Assembly: GCF_023586525.1 (NCBI RefSeq)
Contig: NZ_CP097763.1
Location: 496,001 to 560,000 of the forward strand
Length of the DNA: 64,000 nucleotides
Direction: 5' to 3'
DNA from: Candidatus Blochmannia vicinus
GTDB taxonomy: Bacteria > Pseudomonadota > Gammaproteobacteria > Enterobacterales > Enterobacteriaceae
Below, in pieces: positions 10,843 to 21,100 of the stretch (positions are counted from its first letter, which is position 1; each line of letters starts with the position of its first letter). Under the pieces are notes generated by a model. It saw only the letters and a list, made by a program, of their open reading frames with translations. It made no database searches and was not told the origin of the DNA. The translations under genes and the position numbers were made by a program.

Positions 10843-11259
10843 ATGTGGATTAATAACGAAGATAAACAAAACAATTCTATTCTACAGCAATTAGGTATTA
10901 TACTGTGGAAGTTACGATATCCCATAGTTTTAAATAATAATAATCAGATTAAATTATGGAGATGTCTACGCTTATTATTAATATCGTCAGATTTTTCAAT
11001 ATCATTGAATGACCCTTTTATTAAAGATGTTATACGTGCTGCGCGGTTTAATCCTAAAGAAGTATACGCATTAACTAATGGTCAAATTAATCACTTGATT
11101 ACCCCATCAGGATTTTCTTGTCACTGTTGGTGGATTGGTACTGAAGTATCAAAAAATTTCTATGGAATATGTTTAAACACTCCATCATTGCCAGTATTAA
11201 AATGTAATATTAAAGCTAAACGTGATTTATGGCGACAAATTAGTTGTATTAAATTTTAA
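10843..11259 (+). CDS. holD: DNA polymerase III psi subunit
   Basis: Psi links the clamp-loader complex to chi and SSB at the replication fork. The 138-aa product is divergent but aligns along its length with E. coli HolD (137 aa): ILQQLGIILWKLRYP against LQQLGITQWSLRRP; DPFIKDVIRAARFNPKEV against DPLVSDVLRALTVSPDQV; and a C-terminal LWRQISC against LWQQICTY. The conserved HCWWIG segment matches CNSWRLG. This is recognition by eye, not a search, and the gene is one of the least conserved in the window. Its place before thrA fits E. coli, where holD is near 99 min and thr at 0 min; its E. coli partner rimI is absent. Only weak purine-rich sequence precedes the ATG. Confidence 0.82.
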   Translation: MWINNEDKQNNSILQQLGIILWKLRYPIVLNNNNQIKLWRCLRLLLISSDFSISLNDPFIKDVIRAARFNPKEVYALTNGQINHLITPSGFSCHCWWIGTEVSKNFYGICLNTPSLPVLKCNIKAKRDLWRQISCIKF

Positions 11260-12104
11260 TATTTAAATTTTGTTTAGACATGTTTTATTAAAAATAAAAA
11301 GAAATGTATCGTATTATAATAATAACAAATATTTCTTTTATTTTGAGTTTTTGAAAACGTATTTATGCAAGCTTGCACACTTATTTGAAGCTATCAATAT
11401 AGAAATTAGTTCATAACATATAAGTCAACGTAATTTGTATAGATATATAAAAGTTTGTTAAACAATTGAAAATTAATGTTGCAAGGAGTAATAAATTATT
11501 TTTTACTAATCAATAGTGATTGTTTAATTAATTAAATTAATTATTTAATTATATTAATTGCATAATTTCAATATTTTCACTTTTTTGAAGTACATATAAG
11601 ATTATTTACGAATATATTAATATTTAATAAATCTTCAATCTTTACTAACTCTATTTTTTATTTTATTGATATTCATATTATTACATGAAAATCTCGCAAA
11701 ATTATTTTTATATTAACAATATATTTTGTGTTAATAAACAATATTGTTTTGTTATTGGTTTATTAGAAGATATTATCTTGTCCATATTTAATGGAATAAA
11801 TATTCAAGTATATGCATACATAAACATTACTTAATTTGATTCTATTTTATAGATAATAGATCTTTGATGAATATATGTATATTTATGATAGTGATCCTAT
11901 TTGTATATATAAATTTATCACTATATATTTTAATTTTTAATGAAAACAAATATTTTGATTTTTAGCAATGTTATTACCACCTAAATAATAATCGATTATC
12001 TCCTTGCGAAGTTTTATTATAGATAGTATTTATATTAAGTGATTTAATGATATAATTGATTATAATGTGTGTTTGTTCTAATTTTTAACTATTTATTGTA
12101 ATGA

Positions 12105-12138
12105 TTATCCATAAAAATACGGTAAACAATATGGATAA
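12105..12138. repeat. 9-bp inverted repeat upstream of thrA
   Basis: TTATCCATA (12105-12113) and TATGGATAA (12130-12138) can pair as a 9-bp stem with a 16-nt loop, about 75 bp before thrA. Each arm differs from a DnaA box (TTATCCACA) by one base. It may be a leader hairpin; no T-run follows. Confidence 0.55.
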
Positions 12139-12154
12139 ATAATTAAAGGATTTT

Positions 12155-12190
12155 ATGTCAATTTTTATTAATAAAGGTTCAAGATATTAG
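12155..12190 (+). CDS. Possible 11-codon leader ORF before thrA
   Basis: An 11-codon frame, [11 protein letters not shown], starts at an ATG with a good AAAGGA (12145-12150) and ends 23 bp before thrA. Its position is that of thrL, but it has no threonine and only two isoleucines, so it cannot act as the known Thr/Ile attenuator peptide. It may be a decayed relic of a leader peptide or a chance ORF. Confidence 0.25.
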   Translation: MSIFINKGSRY

Positions 12191-12213
12191 AAATCATATT
12201 TAGGAGACAAAAC

Positions 12214-14661
12214 ATGCGAGTATTGAAATTTGGTGGAACTTCGCTTTCTAATGCAAATCAATTTGTTCATGTCGCCAATATTATTGAAAAAAATGCTCAA
12301 GAAGAACAAATAGCAGCAGTATTATCAGCGCCTGCAATGATTACTAATCATCTAGTATCCATCATCGATTATACATTGAATGGTAGTTCTATTTTAGAAC
12401 ATATCCACAATATAGAAATTATTTTTAATACTTTATTAAAAGATATAGCTCAAATTCAACCAGGATTTAGTCATATAGCTTTACATGCTATATTAGAAAA
12501 AGAGTTTGTTAATTTAAAAAATTTACTACATGGAATTTCATTATTAAAATTTTGTCCAGACAATGTAAATGCTAATATTATTTGTTTAGGGGAAAAATTA
12601 TCTATTATCTTAATGGAAGGTTTATTGATAGCAAGAAATTTTCAAACAACTGTTATTAATCCAGTGGATAATCTTGTAGCGCAAGGAGGAGGATATCTCG
12701 CTTCTACGGTAAATATTGAAGAATCTGCGCGACGTATTCAAAATATACCTATTTTTCACTCAAATATTATATTAATGGCTGGATTCACTGCAGGTAATGA
12801 GCAAGGAGAATTAGTTGCTTTAGGGAGAAATGGTTCTGACTATTCAGCTGCAATTTTAGCGGCTTGCTTAGGAGCTAATCGTTGTGAAATTTGGACAGAT
12901 GTAGATGGCATTTATACATGTGATCCACATCAAGTACCTAATGCAAAATTATTACATTCATTATCTTATCAAGAGGCCATGGAGCTCTCTTATTTTGGAG
13001 CTAAAATTTTACATCCCCGTACTATCGTTCCAATTGCTCAATTCCATATACCTTGCCTAATAAAAAATGTTTTTAAGCCTGATGCCCCTGGCACATTAAT
13101 TGGGTCAATTAATAATGATTCAATTAATGTAGTTAAAGGAATTACATATCTAAATGATATGGTAATGTTAAACGTTTCTGGGCCAGGAATGAAAGGTATG
13201 ATTGGTATGGCTGCTCGTGTATTTTCAGCAATGTCTAAAGCCATATGCTCAGTAGTGTTAATTACTCAATCATCTTCCGAGTATAGCATAAGTTTTTGTG
13301 TGCCTTATCAAGAATTATCAAAAGCTTGTGCTTCATTGAATGATGAATTTAATTTAGAATTAAAAAATGGCCTTTTGGAGCCAATAGATGTGATACAAGA
13401 TCTTGCAATTATTTCAGTTGTCGGCGATGGCATGCGTACTCAACTAGGTTTATCTAACAAATTATTTGGAGCATTAGCTTGTGCTAATATTAATATTATT
13501 GCAATTGCTCAAGGATCTTCAGAGCGTTCTATTTCGGTAGTCGTAAAGAACAATGTTACTGCTATTGGAATTAGGGTAGCTCATCAAATGTTATTTAGTG
13601 TTGATCAACTAATAGAAGTATTTATTATTGGATCTGGAGGTGTTGGTACTGCTTTAATAGAACAAATCAAACGTCAGAGACATTGGTTAAAAAATAAACA
13701 CATTGATTTACGAGTATGCGGAATTACTAATTCACGAGTGATGTATATCAGTATAAATGGCATTGATTTAAGTCATTGGAAATCATCACTTAAAAAAGCG
13801 GATGAATCTTGTGATTTAAAGAAATTAATAGATGTTATAAAAGAAAACCATTTGTTAAATCCAGTTATTGTTGATTGCACTAGTAGTGTTGATGTTGCTG
13901 ATCATTATGTAAATTTTTTGTTAAATGGTTGTCATGTAATTGCGCCAAATAAAAAAGCTAATACTGGGTCTATGAAACGTTATCGGACGCTGAGAGAAGC
14001 TGTGATAACATCACGGAGAAAATTTTTGTACGATACTAATGTAGGAGCTGGATTACCAGTTATAGAAAATTTGCAAAAATTATTGAATGCTGGAGATGAA
14101 TTAATAAGTTTTTCAGGTATTCTATCTGGATCTTTATCTTTTATTTTTGGAAAATTAGATGAGGGATTATCGTTATCTGCTGCAACTTTGTTAGCTAAGA
14201 ATAAAGGTTATACTGAACCAGATCCTAGAGATGATCTTTCTGGTATAGATGTTGCTAGGAAATTACTAATTTTAGCACGAGAAGTTGGATATGAATTGGA
14301 GTTAGAGGACGTTCAAATCGATCCAATAATACCACATAATTTTATGAGTGAGTATAATACAGACAGTTTTTTTGAAAAATTATATTTGTTAGATGATATT
14401 ATGTTGAATAGAGCTAAGAAAGCATATGAATTAGGACATGTATTACGTTATGTTGGAAATATACAAAAAGGACAATGTCGTGTGCAAATTGAATCTATAG
14501 ATAATAATCATCCATTATTTAAAGTAAAAGATGGAGAAAACGCTCTTGCATTCTTTACACGGTATTATCAGCCGCTACCATTGGTACTGCGCGGTTATGG
14601 CGCAGGAAACGATGTTACAGCGGCAGGAGTATTTGCAGATTTATTGCGTACTTTATCATAA
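12214..14661 (+). CDS. thrA: Bifunctional aspartokinase I / homoserine dehydrogenase I
   Basis: ThrA phosphorylates aspartate and later reduces aspartate semialdehyde to homoserine, the first and third steps towards threonine. The 815-aa protein (E. coli 820) holds the kinase from residue 1 ([23 protein letters not shown]), two ACT regulatory repeats ([44 protein letters not shown]), and the dehydrogenase with its NAD(P) loop ([14 protein letters not shown], near 470), PNKKAN and [18 protein letters not shown] at the end. The regulatory segment with [12 protein letters not shown] is intact, so threonine feedback may persist. It opens the thrABC operon; AGGAG precedes the ATG. No thr attenuator is seen, so transcription is probably constitutive. 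Confidence 0.97.
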   Translation: MRVLKFGGTSLSNANQFVHVANIIEKNAQEEQIAAVLSAPAMITNHLVSIIDYTLNGSSILEHIHNIEIIFNTLLKDIAQIQPGFSHIALHAILEKEFVNLKNLLHGISLLKFCPDNVNANIICLGEKLSIILMEGLLIARNFQTTVINPVDNLVAQGGGYLASTVNIEESARRIQNIPIFHSNIILMAGFTAGNEQGELVALGRNGSDYSAAILAACLGANRCEIWTDVDGIYTCDPHQVPNAKLLHSLSYQEAMELSYFGAKILHPRTIVPIAQFHIPCLIKNVFKPDAPGTLIGSINNDSINVVKGITYLNDMVMLNVSGPGMKGMIGMAARVFSAMSKAICSVVLITQSSSEYSISFCVPYQELSKACASLNDEFNLELKNGLLEPIDVIQDLAIISVVGDGMRTQLGLSNKLFGALACANINIIAIAQGSSERSISVVVKNNVTAIGIRVAHQMLFSVDQLIEVFIIGSGGVGTALIEQIKRQRHWLKNKHIDLRVCGITNSRVMYISINGIDLSHWKSSLKKADESCDLKKLIDVIKENHLLNPVIVDCTSSVDVADHYVNFLLNGCHVIAPNKKANTGSMKRYRTLREAVITSRRKFLYDTNVGAGLPVIENLQKLLNAGDELISFSGILSGSLSFIFGKLDEGLSLSAATLLAKNKGYTEPDPRDDLSGIDVARKLLILAREVGYELELEDVQIDPIIPHNFMSEYNTDSFFEKLYLLDDIMLNRAKKAYELGHVLRYVGNIQKGQCRVQIESIDNNHPLFKVKDGENALAFFTRYYQPLPLVLRGYGAGNDVTAAGVFADLLRTLS

Positions 14662-14683
14662 AATATAGTAAGGACATGTAGAT

Positions 14684-15619
14684 ATGGTCAGAGTTTATGC
14701 TCCAGCATCTATTGGTAATATTGGAGTAGGATTCGATACGTTAGGTATGGCAATTACTCCGATAAATGGTAGTTTACTTGGAGATTGTGTAAGTATTGAA
14801 GATTCTAATATTTTTAGTTTAAAAAATATAGGATATTTTCATAATCAATTACCAACACAATTAGAAGAAAATATTGTGTTTCAATGTTGGGAGAGATTTT
14901 GCAAAACTTTAGGACAAAAGTATCCTTTAAGTATTAAGTTAGAAAAAAATATTCCTGTTTCTTCTGGTTTGGGTTCTAGCGCTTGTTCTATAGTAGCTGT
15001 GTTAGTAGCAATGAATTATCATTACGGATCTCCACTTAATAAAGATCAATTGCTTGCATTAATGGGGGAAATGGAAGGAAAAATTTCTGGTTCAGTTCAT
15101 TTTGATAATGTATCGCCTTGTTTTTTAGGAGGTATGCGTTTAATTTTAAAAAATTGTAATATTGTTAGCCAAGTAGTTCCTAGTTTTAATAATTGGGTAT
15201 GGATTTTAGCGTATCCAGGCGTGAAAATATCCACCGCGATATCTCGATCAATATTACCAAACAAATATAATCGCGAGGATTGCATTAATCACAGTCAGTA
15301 TTTATCTGGGTTCATCCATGCTTGTCATACTCAACAAGAATCTTTAGCAATTAGGTGTATGAAAGATATTATCGCAGAACCTTATCGCTCGCGATTATTT
15401 CCAGTAAAGTTATCTTATATACGTCATAATATTATGAAAAAAGGTGCTATATCTTGTGGTATTTCAGGGTCTGGCCCAACAATTTTTGTATTATGTAATA
15501 CTTATGATGTAATAGAAGACATTTCTGATTGGCTATCACGTTTTTATTTAAAAAATGATTCAGGTTTTGTTCGAATTTGTGCCCTCGATAAGCGCGGAGC
15601 ACGTATTATAGTGGAATAG
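14684..15619 (+). CDS. thrB: Homoserine kinase
   Basis: ThrB, a GHMP-family kinase, phosphorylates homoserine, the fourth step of threonine synthesis. It is 311 aa long (E. coli 310). Seen: [20 protein letters not shown] at the N terminus, the ATP-binding GHMP loop [11 protein letters not shown] (residues about 92-102), VSPCFLGG, and the C-terminal [18 protein letters not shown] lies shortly before the ATG. It sits 22 bp after thrA and 3 bp before thrC, as part of one operon. Confidence 0.97.
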   Translation: MVRVYAPASIGNIGVGFDTLGMAITPINGSLLGDCVSIEDSNIFSLKNIGYFHNQLPTQLEENIVFQCWERFCKTLGQKYPLSIKLEKNIPVSSGLGSSACSIVAVLVAMNYHYGSPLNKDQLLALMGEMEGKISGSVHFDNVSPCFLGGMRLILKNCNIVSQVVPSFNNWVWILAYPGVKISTAISRSILPNKYNREDCINHSQYLSGFIHACHTQQESLAIRCMKDIIAEPYRSRLFPVKLSYIRHNIMKKGAISCGISGSGPTIFVLCNTYDVIEDISDWLSRFYLKNDSGFVRICALDKRGARIIVE

Positions 15620-15622
15620 TTA

Positions 15623-16924
15623 ATGAAATTATATAACATTAAACAACATGATGAACAAGTCACATTTTATCAGGCTCTTATACAAGGACTAGGAAAAGAT
15701 CAAGGGTTATTTTTCCCGGTAGATCTTCCAAAGTTCTCCGCACTTGAAATTAATTCTATGTTAGAAATGAATTTCATAGAACGTAGTGTGCATATTTTAT
15801 CTACATATATTGGCTCTGAATTATCAAAAAATAGTATATTAAGTTGCGTTCAGAATGCTTTTAATTTTCCAGTACCATTAGTATTTATAAAAAATAATAT
15901 TGCCATATTAGAACTTTTCCATGGGCCAACTTTAGCTTTTAAAGATTTTGGAAGCCGATTGATGGCACAAATGTTAAATAAAGTTAATCATCAATTCGAC
16001 AAGCCTATGGTTATTCTTACAGCTACATCTGGAGATACAGGGGCAGCTGTAGCTCATGCTTTTGTTGATTTGAGTAACATACATGTTATTATTTTATATC
16101 CTAAAGGAAAAATTAGTGTGTTGCAAGAAAGATTATTTTGTACTTTAGGAGGCAATATTTCTACTATATCAGTAGATGGAGATTTTGATTCATGTCAATT
16201 TTTAGTGAAAAAAGCTTTTGAAGATAATATATTACGACAGATTTTAGATTTAAATTCTGCTAATTCTATTAATATTAGTCGCTTGTTAGCTCAAGTTTGT
16301 TATTATTTTGAAGGAATATCGCAATTACCACATCAAATGCATAATAAATTGGTTATTGCAGTTCCTAGTGGAAATTTTGGAAATTTGACCGCAGGACTAT
16401 TAGCACAATCTTGTGGGCTGCCAGTGAAAAAATTTATTGTTGCTACTAATATGAATGATACTGTACCTAGATTCTTGAAAAATGGTTACTGGGAGCCTCA
16501 TCCTACTGTTTCAACGTTTTCTAACGCAATGGATGTAAGTTGCCCAAATAATTGGCCTAGAATAGAAGAATTATTTCGTCGAGAAAATAGATCTATTAAG
16601 GAATTAAAATATGGTTGTGTCAATGATATGCTTACCGAAAAAACGGTTCAAGAAATTTCAGATTTAGGATATCTTTCTGAACCTCATACTGCTGTAGCGT
16701 ATCGATTGTTGTCTGATCAATTAGATTCTGATGAATTTGGAATATGCCTTGGTACTGCTCATCCTGTTAAATTTAAAGAGCTAGTAGAATGTTTTTTGAA
16801 AAAAAAAATACAAGTGGTATTGCCTGTTTCATTAAAAGAACGTATGAGATTACCTATTTTATCATATGAAACATCTAAATGTTTTTCTTCGTTACGTAAT
16901 TTAATTTTAAAAATAGTATCTTAA
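15623..16924 (+). CDS. thrC: Threonine synthase
   Basis: ThrC is the PLP enzyme that converts phosphohomoserine to threonine. The 433-aa product (E. coli 428) carries HGPTLAFKDFG, whose Lys107 should form the PLP Schiff base, ATSGDTGAAVAHAF, the phosphate-binding PSGNFGNLTAG, and a C-terminal LGTAHPVKFKE. The gene starts 3 bp after the thrB stop and closes the operon. Two small tandem inverted repeats (16937-16952 and 16953-16968) lie just downstream, without a clear T-run. Threonine is likely an amino acid made for host or symbiont use (inference). Confidence 0.97.
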   Translation: MKLYNIKQHDEQVTFYQALIQGLGKDQGLFFPVDLPKFSALEINSMLEMNFIERSVHILSTYIGSELSKNSILSCVQNAFNFPVPLVFIKNNIAILELFHGPTLAFKDFGSRLMAQMLNKVNHQFDKPMVILTATSGDTGAAVAHAFVDLSNIHVIILYPKGKISVLQERLFCTLGGNISTISVDGDFDSCQFLVKKAFEDNILRQILDLNSANSINISRLLAQVCYYFEGISQLPHQMHNKLVIAVPSGNFGNLTAGLLAQSCGLPVKKFIVATNMNDTVPRFLKNGYWEPHPTVSTFSNAMDVSCPNNWPRIEELFRRENRSIKELKYGCVNDMLTEKTVQEISDLGYLSEPHTAVAYRLLSDQLDSDEFGICLGTAHPVKFKELVECFLKKKIQVVLPVSLKERMRLPILSYETSKCFSSLRNLILKIVS

Positions 16925-17268
16925 ATGTTATGTATAAACGATATTTATCGTTACTAAAAACTTTTAGTATATTTATATGTGTATATGTGCAATTGATGTA
17001 TTCAATTACAAATACTTAATCAATTTAAGTTAAAATTATGTAAATATACTTTTTGACATAAACGTCAATACATATAGGTATGCAACAAAATTAAAGTTTT
17101 ATGAAAATAATAATGTAAGTTAAATGTTACATAATAACAGTCTATATTCTGTTATTAGCATAGATATGCTGTTATAATTTTTGTTAATAATGCATTTATA
17201 AAAAATAATAATTAAATTAAAATTTGTATAATGTTTTGAAAAGTTTTGAAAACAAACTTATTTTAAGG
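16925..17268. other. thrC-dnaK spacer
   Basis: About 340 bp without a gene, standing where E. coli carries yaaA, talB, mog and others. It contains several small palindromes: AACGATA/TATCGTT (16937-16952), ACTAAAA/TTTTAGT (16953-16968), a 9-bp stem TAATAACAG/CTGTTATTA (17132-17157), and the adjoining AGCATA/TATGCT (17157-17170). No coding remnant is recognised. Confidence 0.55.
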
Positions 17269-17295
17269 TTGAAAAGTACAGTTTTGACCGCATAT
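17269..17295 (+). promoter_or_regulatory. Candidate heat-shock (sigma-32) promoter of dnaKJ
   Basis: TTGAAA (17269-17274), a 13-bp spacer and CCGCATAT (17288-17295) closely match the RpoH consensus (CTTGAAA, 13-15 bp, CCCCATNT). It lies 45 bp before dnaK, where the E. coli dnaK heat-shock promoter is. The C/G content of the -10 element stands out against the AT-rich background. This implies a retained RpoH, which cannot be checked in this window. Confidence 0.65.
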
Positions 17296-17340
17296 CAGGT
17301 GAATAGTGTGATTGAATTGATTTTCAGTGGAGGCATTTAG

Positions 17341-19257
17341 ATGGGAAAAATTATTGGTATAGACTTGGGCACGACCAATTCTTGTGTTGCAATTATTGAA
17401 GGAAATAAGCCTCGTGTATTAGAAAATAGCGAAGGCGATCGTACAACTCCCTCTATTATTGCTTATACACAAGATAGCGAGATTTTAGTTGGTCAACCGG
17501 CCAAACGTCAGTCTGTTACTAATCCTAAAAATACTTTGTTTGCTATTAAGCGACTGATCGGTCGTAGGTTTCAAGATAAAGAAGTACAACGTGATGTTAA
17601 TATCATGCCGTATAAAATAATTTCTGCTAATAACGGAGATGCTTGGTTAGATGTTAAAGGACAAAAAATGGCTCCTCCTCAGGTTTCCGCTGAAATTTTG
17701 AAAAAAATGAAAAAAACTGCAGAAGATTATCTTGGAGAACAAATTTCAGAGGCGGTTATTACAGTTCCAGCTTATTTTAATGATGCTCAACGTCAAGCTA
17801 CTAAAGATGCTGGACGTATTGCCGGATTAGAAGTTAAACGTATCATCAATGAACCAACTGCTGCAGCGTTAGCTTATGGTTTAGATAAAGATACTAGAGG
17901 TAATCGTACTATTGCTGTATATGATTTAGGTGGAGGAACTTTTGATATTTCGATTATTGAGATTGATGATGTTGATGGAGAAAAAACTTTTGAAGTATTG
18001 TCTACTAATGGGGACACTCATTTAGGTGGTGAAGATTTTGATAGCCTTTTAATAAATCATTTAGTAGACGAATTTAAAAAAGATCAACATATTAATTTAT
18101 ATAGCGATCCTTTAGCAATGCAGCGATTAAAAGAAGCAGCAGAAAAAGCAAAAATAGAATTATCTACTGCACATCAAACTGATGTAAACTTGCCGTATAT
18201 CACAGCAGATAATACTGGCCCGAAGCATATGAATTTTAGAGTAACTCGTGCTAAATTGGAATCTCTTGTAGAAGATTTAGTAAATCGTACTATGGAGCCA
18301 CTTAAAGTGGCGCTAAAGGATGCTAATTTATCTGTTACTAAAATAAATGATGTTATTTTAGTAGGTGGACAAACTCGTATGCCTCTTGTTCAAAAAAAGG
18401 TGTCTGAATTTTTTCAAAAAGAACCACGTAGAGATGTTAATCCTGATGAAGCAGTTGCTATTGGAGCGGCAGTGCAAGGGGGAGTATTATCAGGAGATGT
18501 GAAAGATGTGTTGTTGTTAGACGTAACGCCGTTATCTTTAGGGATTGAAACTATGGGAGGAGTCATGACCTCATTAATTTCTAAAAATACCACTATCCCT
18601 ACTAAGCATAGTCAAGTTTTTTCTACAGCTGAAGATAATCAATCTGCTGTTACTATTCATGTATTACAAGGCGAAAGAAAAAGAGCAAGTGATAATAAAT
18701 CATTGGGGCAATTTAATTTGGATGGAATAGCGCCGGCAATGCGTGGAACACCTCAAATTGAAGTAACTTTTGATATTGATGCTGATGGTATCTTACATGT
18801 ATCTGCTAAAGATAAAAATAGTGGGCGTGAACAAAAGATAACTATTAAAGCTTCTTCTGGTTTAAATGAAGAAGAAATTAAGAAGATGGTTAAAGAAGCA
18901 GAAGTGAATGCTGAATCAGATCGTAAATTTGAAGAATTAGTACAAATTCGCAATCAAGCTGATCATTTGTTACATAGTACAAAAAAACAGTTAAAAGAAG
19001 TAAGTGACAGTATATCATTGGATGATAAATCCACTATAGAGGGCGCATTAAGAGAATTAGAATCAGTTATAAAAAATGAAGATAAAAATGAAATTGAATC
19101 TAAAATTCAATCTTTAATTAAAGTTTCTGGAAAATTATTAGAAGCGAGTCAAAAACATCAAGAACAATCTAAATCTCAAACTTCTAATAGTACTGCTGCT
19201 GATGCAACTGGAGAGGTGGTAGACGCAGAATTTGAAGAAATAAAAAACAAAAAGTAA
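17341..19257 (+). CDS. dnaK: Chaperone protein DnaK (Hsp70)
   Basis: DnaK is the ATP-driven Hsp70 chaperone working with DnaJ and GrpE. At 638 aa it equals E. coli DnaK in length. Seen: the ATPase domain ([13 protein letters not shown] from residue 5, [21 protein letters not shown]), the linker [16 protein letters not shown], the substrate-binding beta domain, the helical lid, and an acidic tail ending [17 protein letters not shown] lies 7 bp before the ATG and a sigma-32-like promoter upstream. It is one of the most conserved and least AT-shifted genes of the window, as expected of a highly expressed chaperone buffering mildly unstable proteins in symbionts. Confidence 0.98.
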   Translation: MGKIIGIDLGTTNSCVAIIEGNKPRVLENSEGDRTTPSIIAYTQDSEILVGQPAKRQSVTNPKNTLFAIKRLIGRRFQDKEVQRDVNIMPYKIISANNGDAWLDVKGQKMAPPQVSAEILKKMKKTAEDYLGEQISEAVITVPAYFNDAQRQATKDAGRIAGLEVKRIINEPTAAALAYGLDKDTRGNRTIAVYDLGGGTFDISIIEIDDVDGEKTFEVLSTNGDTHLGGEDFDSLLINHLVDEFKKDQHINLYSDPLAMQRLKEAAEKAKIELSTAHQTDVNLPYITADNTGPKHMNFRVTRAKLESLVEDLVNRTMEPLKVALKDANLSVTKINDVILVGGQTRMPLVQKKVSEFFQKEPRRDVNPDEAVAIGAAVQGGVLSGDVKDVLLLDVTPLSLGIETMGGVMTSLISKNTTIPTKHSQVFSTAEDNQSAVTIHVLQGERKRASDNKSLGQFNLDGIAPAMRGTPQIEVTFDIDADGILHVSAKDKNSGREQKITIKASSGLNEEEIKKMVKEAEVNAESDRKFEELVQIRNQADHLLHSTKKQLKEVSDSISLDDKSTIEGALRELESVIKNEDKNEIESKIQSLIKVSGKLLEASQKHQEQSKSQTSNSTAADATGEVVDAEFEEIKNKK

Positions 19258-19379
19258 TTTTTTGAAAGATTAAATTTAAAACAGGAGAAAATAATATTAA
19301 AGTTATCACTCAAAAAATTGAAAACACAAATATGTTACATACCGAATGAATAGGTATATTGAGGGACATAAAGAAAACC

Positions 19380-20513
19380 ATGGCTAAATCAGACTATTAT
19401 GAGATTTTAGGCGTTTCCAAAAATGCGGATGAGCGTGAAATCAAAAAGTCCTATAAACGCCTGGCAATGAAATTTCATCCAGACCGTAATCCAGGAAATA
19501 CTGCGGCTGAAACAAAGTTTAAAGAAATCAAAGAAGCGTACGAAATATTAAGTAATGTAGAAAAACGCGCTGCTTATGATCAATATGGTCATGCAGCATT
19601 TGAACAAGGAAATATGGGATCATCAGCTAATTCAGGAAGGGCATCAGATTTTAGTGATATTTTTGGTGATGTGTTTGGAGATATATTTGGAGGAAATAGA
19701 CGAGGTCGTTCAGGCAGAGGTTCAGATTTACGGTATAATATAGAATTAAATTTAGAAGATGCAGTACGTGGGGTTATTAAAGAAATTCGCATACCAACTT
19801 TATCGACATGTGAGAAATGTCGTGGCAGTGGAGCGAGGTCTAACGCAGCAATAGTTACCTGCATGACGTGTCATGGTCAAGGACAAATTCAAATACGCCA
19901 AGGTTTTTTTTCTGTACAACAATCGTGTCCTGCATGTCATGGGCACGGAAAAATTATTAAAGAAGTTTGCAATAGATGCCATGGAAATGGACGGATAGAG
20001 CGATCTAAAACTCTTTCTGTTAAGATTCCTGCAGGTGTAAATACAGGAGATCGCATACGCTTATCAGGTGAAGGCGAATCTGGAATTAACGGTGCGCCTG
20101 CAGGAGATTTATATGTTCAAGTACAAATTAGAAAACATCCAATTTTTGATAGAGAAGAAAGAAATCTTTATTGTGAAGTGCCAATTAGTTTTTCTATGGC
20201 CGCTTTAGGAGGCGAAATTGAAGTACCTACTTTAGACGGTAGAGTTAAATTAAAAATTCCTCCTGAAACGCAAACTGGAAAATTGTTTCGCATGAGAGGA
20301 AAGGGTGTAAAATCAGTACGTAGTAGTGGTAGTAATGGTGATTTATTATGTAGGGTGGTAGTAGAAACTCCAGTTAGATTAAATAATACCCAAAAACAAC
20401 TATTGCAAGATTTATCAGATAGTTTCGAAGGACCTAATGGAAATAGAAATAGCCCTAGGTCTAAAAGCTTTTTTGATGGCGTAAAAAAATTTTTCGATGA
20501 TCTCACTCGTTGA
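19380..20513 (+). CDS. dnaJ: Chaperone protein DnaJ (Hsp40)
   Basis: DnaJ delivers unfolded clients to DnaK and stimulates its ATPase. From the ATG at 19380 the protein has 377 residues (E. coli 376). Seen: J domain with HPD at 33-35, Gly/Phe-rich region (about 75-130, with [13 protein letters not shown]), four CxxCxGxG zinc repeats ([32 protein letters not shown]), and the C-terminal substrate domains ending [19 protein letters not shown] at 19359 in the same frame would add seven unmatched residues; homology favours the ATG ([12 protein letters not shown]). The nearest GAGGG is rather far (about 14 bp). It lies 122 bp after dnaK and is presumably cotranscribed. Confidence 0.97.
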   Translation: MAKSDYYEILGVSKNADEREIKKSYKRLAMKFHPDRNPGNTAAETKFKEIKEAYEILSNVEKRAAYDQYGHAAFEQGNMGSSANSGRASDFSDIFGDVFGDIFGGNRRGRSGRGSDLRYNIELNLEDAVRGVIKEIRIPTLSTCEKCRGSGARSNAAIVTCMTCHGQGQIQIRQGFFSVQQSCPACHGHGKIIKEVCNRCHGNGRIERSKTLSVKIPAGVNTGDRIRLSGEGESGINGAPAGDLYVQVQIRKHPIFDREERNLYCEVPISFSMAALGGEIEVPTLDGRVKLKIPPETQTGKLFRMRGKGVKSVRSSGSNGDLLCRVVVETPVRLNNTQKQLLQDLSDSFEGPNGNRNSPRSKSFFDGVKKFFDDLTR

Positions 20514-20542
20514 TTTAATTGAAACGGGGTCATCGTTATTTT

Positions 20543-20572
20543 AAGAACTAACGTTTTTAGTTTTTTATTTTT
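20543..20572 (+). terminator. Candidate terminator after dnaJ
   Basis: AAGAACTAA (20543-20551) can pair with TTAGTTTTT (20557-20565) around a 5-nt loop (one G-U pair), and the right arm runs into a T-rich tract. The stem is AT-only and weak, but it stands between the convergent dnaJ and rpsT genes. Confidence 0.45.
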
Positions 20573-20581
20573 TATCCTATT

Positions 20582-20860
20582 TTATTTCGATAAACAACCA
20601 GTCATTGACACGATACGAGCGTACATTCTAGATTTATGCCTAGCAGCTTTATTCTTATGAATTAAACCTTTGCAAGCCTGCCGATCTATTATTTTTTGCA
20701 TAGAAATAAATGCTGTCATTGCGGCATTTTTATCTTTAGCCACAATTGCCATGCGAACTTTTTTTATAAAAGTTCGCAACATAGATCGACGACTTATATT
20801 GTACATACGTCGACTCTTTGATTTTATAAGATTTTTTTTAGCTGATTTAGTATTAGCCAA
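20582..20860 (-). CDS. rpsT: 30S ribosomal protein S20
   Basis: S20 is a primary 16S rRNA-binding protein of the 30S body. The 92-aa product (E. coli 87) shows [30 protein letters not shown] and the hallmark [15 protein letters not shown]. The start is TTG at 20860; no in-frame ATG precedes the conserved N terminus, and GGGAGAG lies 7 bp upstream. E. coli rpsT also starts with UUG and is autoregulated at translation, so the weak start appears conserved. A perfect 36-bp-arm inverted repeat begins immediately upstream of the ribosome site, in what must be the 5' leader or promoter region. Strand and position between dnaJ and ribF match E. coli. Confidence 0.97.
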   Translation of the reverse strand: MANTKSAKKNLIKSKSRRMYNISRRSMLRTFIKKVRMAIVAKDKNAAMTAFISMQKIIDRQACKGLIHKNKAARHKSRMYARIVSMTGCLSK

Positions 20861-20874
20861 TACACTACTCTCCC

Positions 20875-20949
20875 TAATAATTGTAATATGAAATATAACA
20901 ATATAATATATCCTATATTATATTGTTATATTTCATATTACAATTATTA
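20875..20949. repeat. Perfect inverted repeat, 36-bp arms, 3-bp spacer
   Basis: Positions 20875-20910 are the exact reverse complement of 20914-20949, separated by TCC. The next bases outwards (20874 and 20950) do not pair. The arms are nearly pure A/T with a few G/C. The repeat lies between the divergent rpsT and ribF genes and touches the rpsT Shine-Dalgarno sequence (20868-20874 on the minus strand). Because both genes point outwards, it cannot serve as their terminator. Confidence 0.95.
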
Positions 20950-21100
20950 TTTATAATTTAAATATAATCGTTTTTTATGATTATAGTGTGTGTTTTACTT
21001 CTTAATTCTATCTTAAAAATTAAATTATTTTTATTATTTTTAATTAATTAAACTATAGAATAACAGAAACATTTTTTAATAATTTATTTAAATTTTTGAC

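Larger units (their letters stand above)
11260..12213. other. holD-thrA spacer
   Basis: The largest gene-free stretch (954 bp), extremely AT-rich. Seen in it: a loose 9-bp inverted pair after holD (11297-11305 and 11331-11339, possible terminator), a 12-bp palindrome TGCAAGCTTGCA (11366-11377), a low-complexity TTAATT tract around 11523-11560, and a 9-bp inverted pair with a mini-ORF just before thrA. No Thr/Ile-rich thr leader peptide is present. I find no tRNA and no convincing replication origin. Confidence 0.6.

Noticed and set aside
11523-11560. TTAATT-rich tract as a possible repeat element or integration site
   Set aside because: Low-complexity AT sequence typical of these spacers, without a defined unit or flanking duplication.
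12105-12138. Pair of near-DnaA boxes upstream of thrA read as a replication origin
   Set aside because: Each arm misses the consensus by one base and they form a simple inverted repeat; no further boxes or 13-mers were found nearby.
19589-19864. 91-codon minus-strand open frame inside dnaJ
   Set aside because: It is fully covered by the strongly conserved dnaJ frame and its translation resembles no known protein; an antisense shadow.
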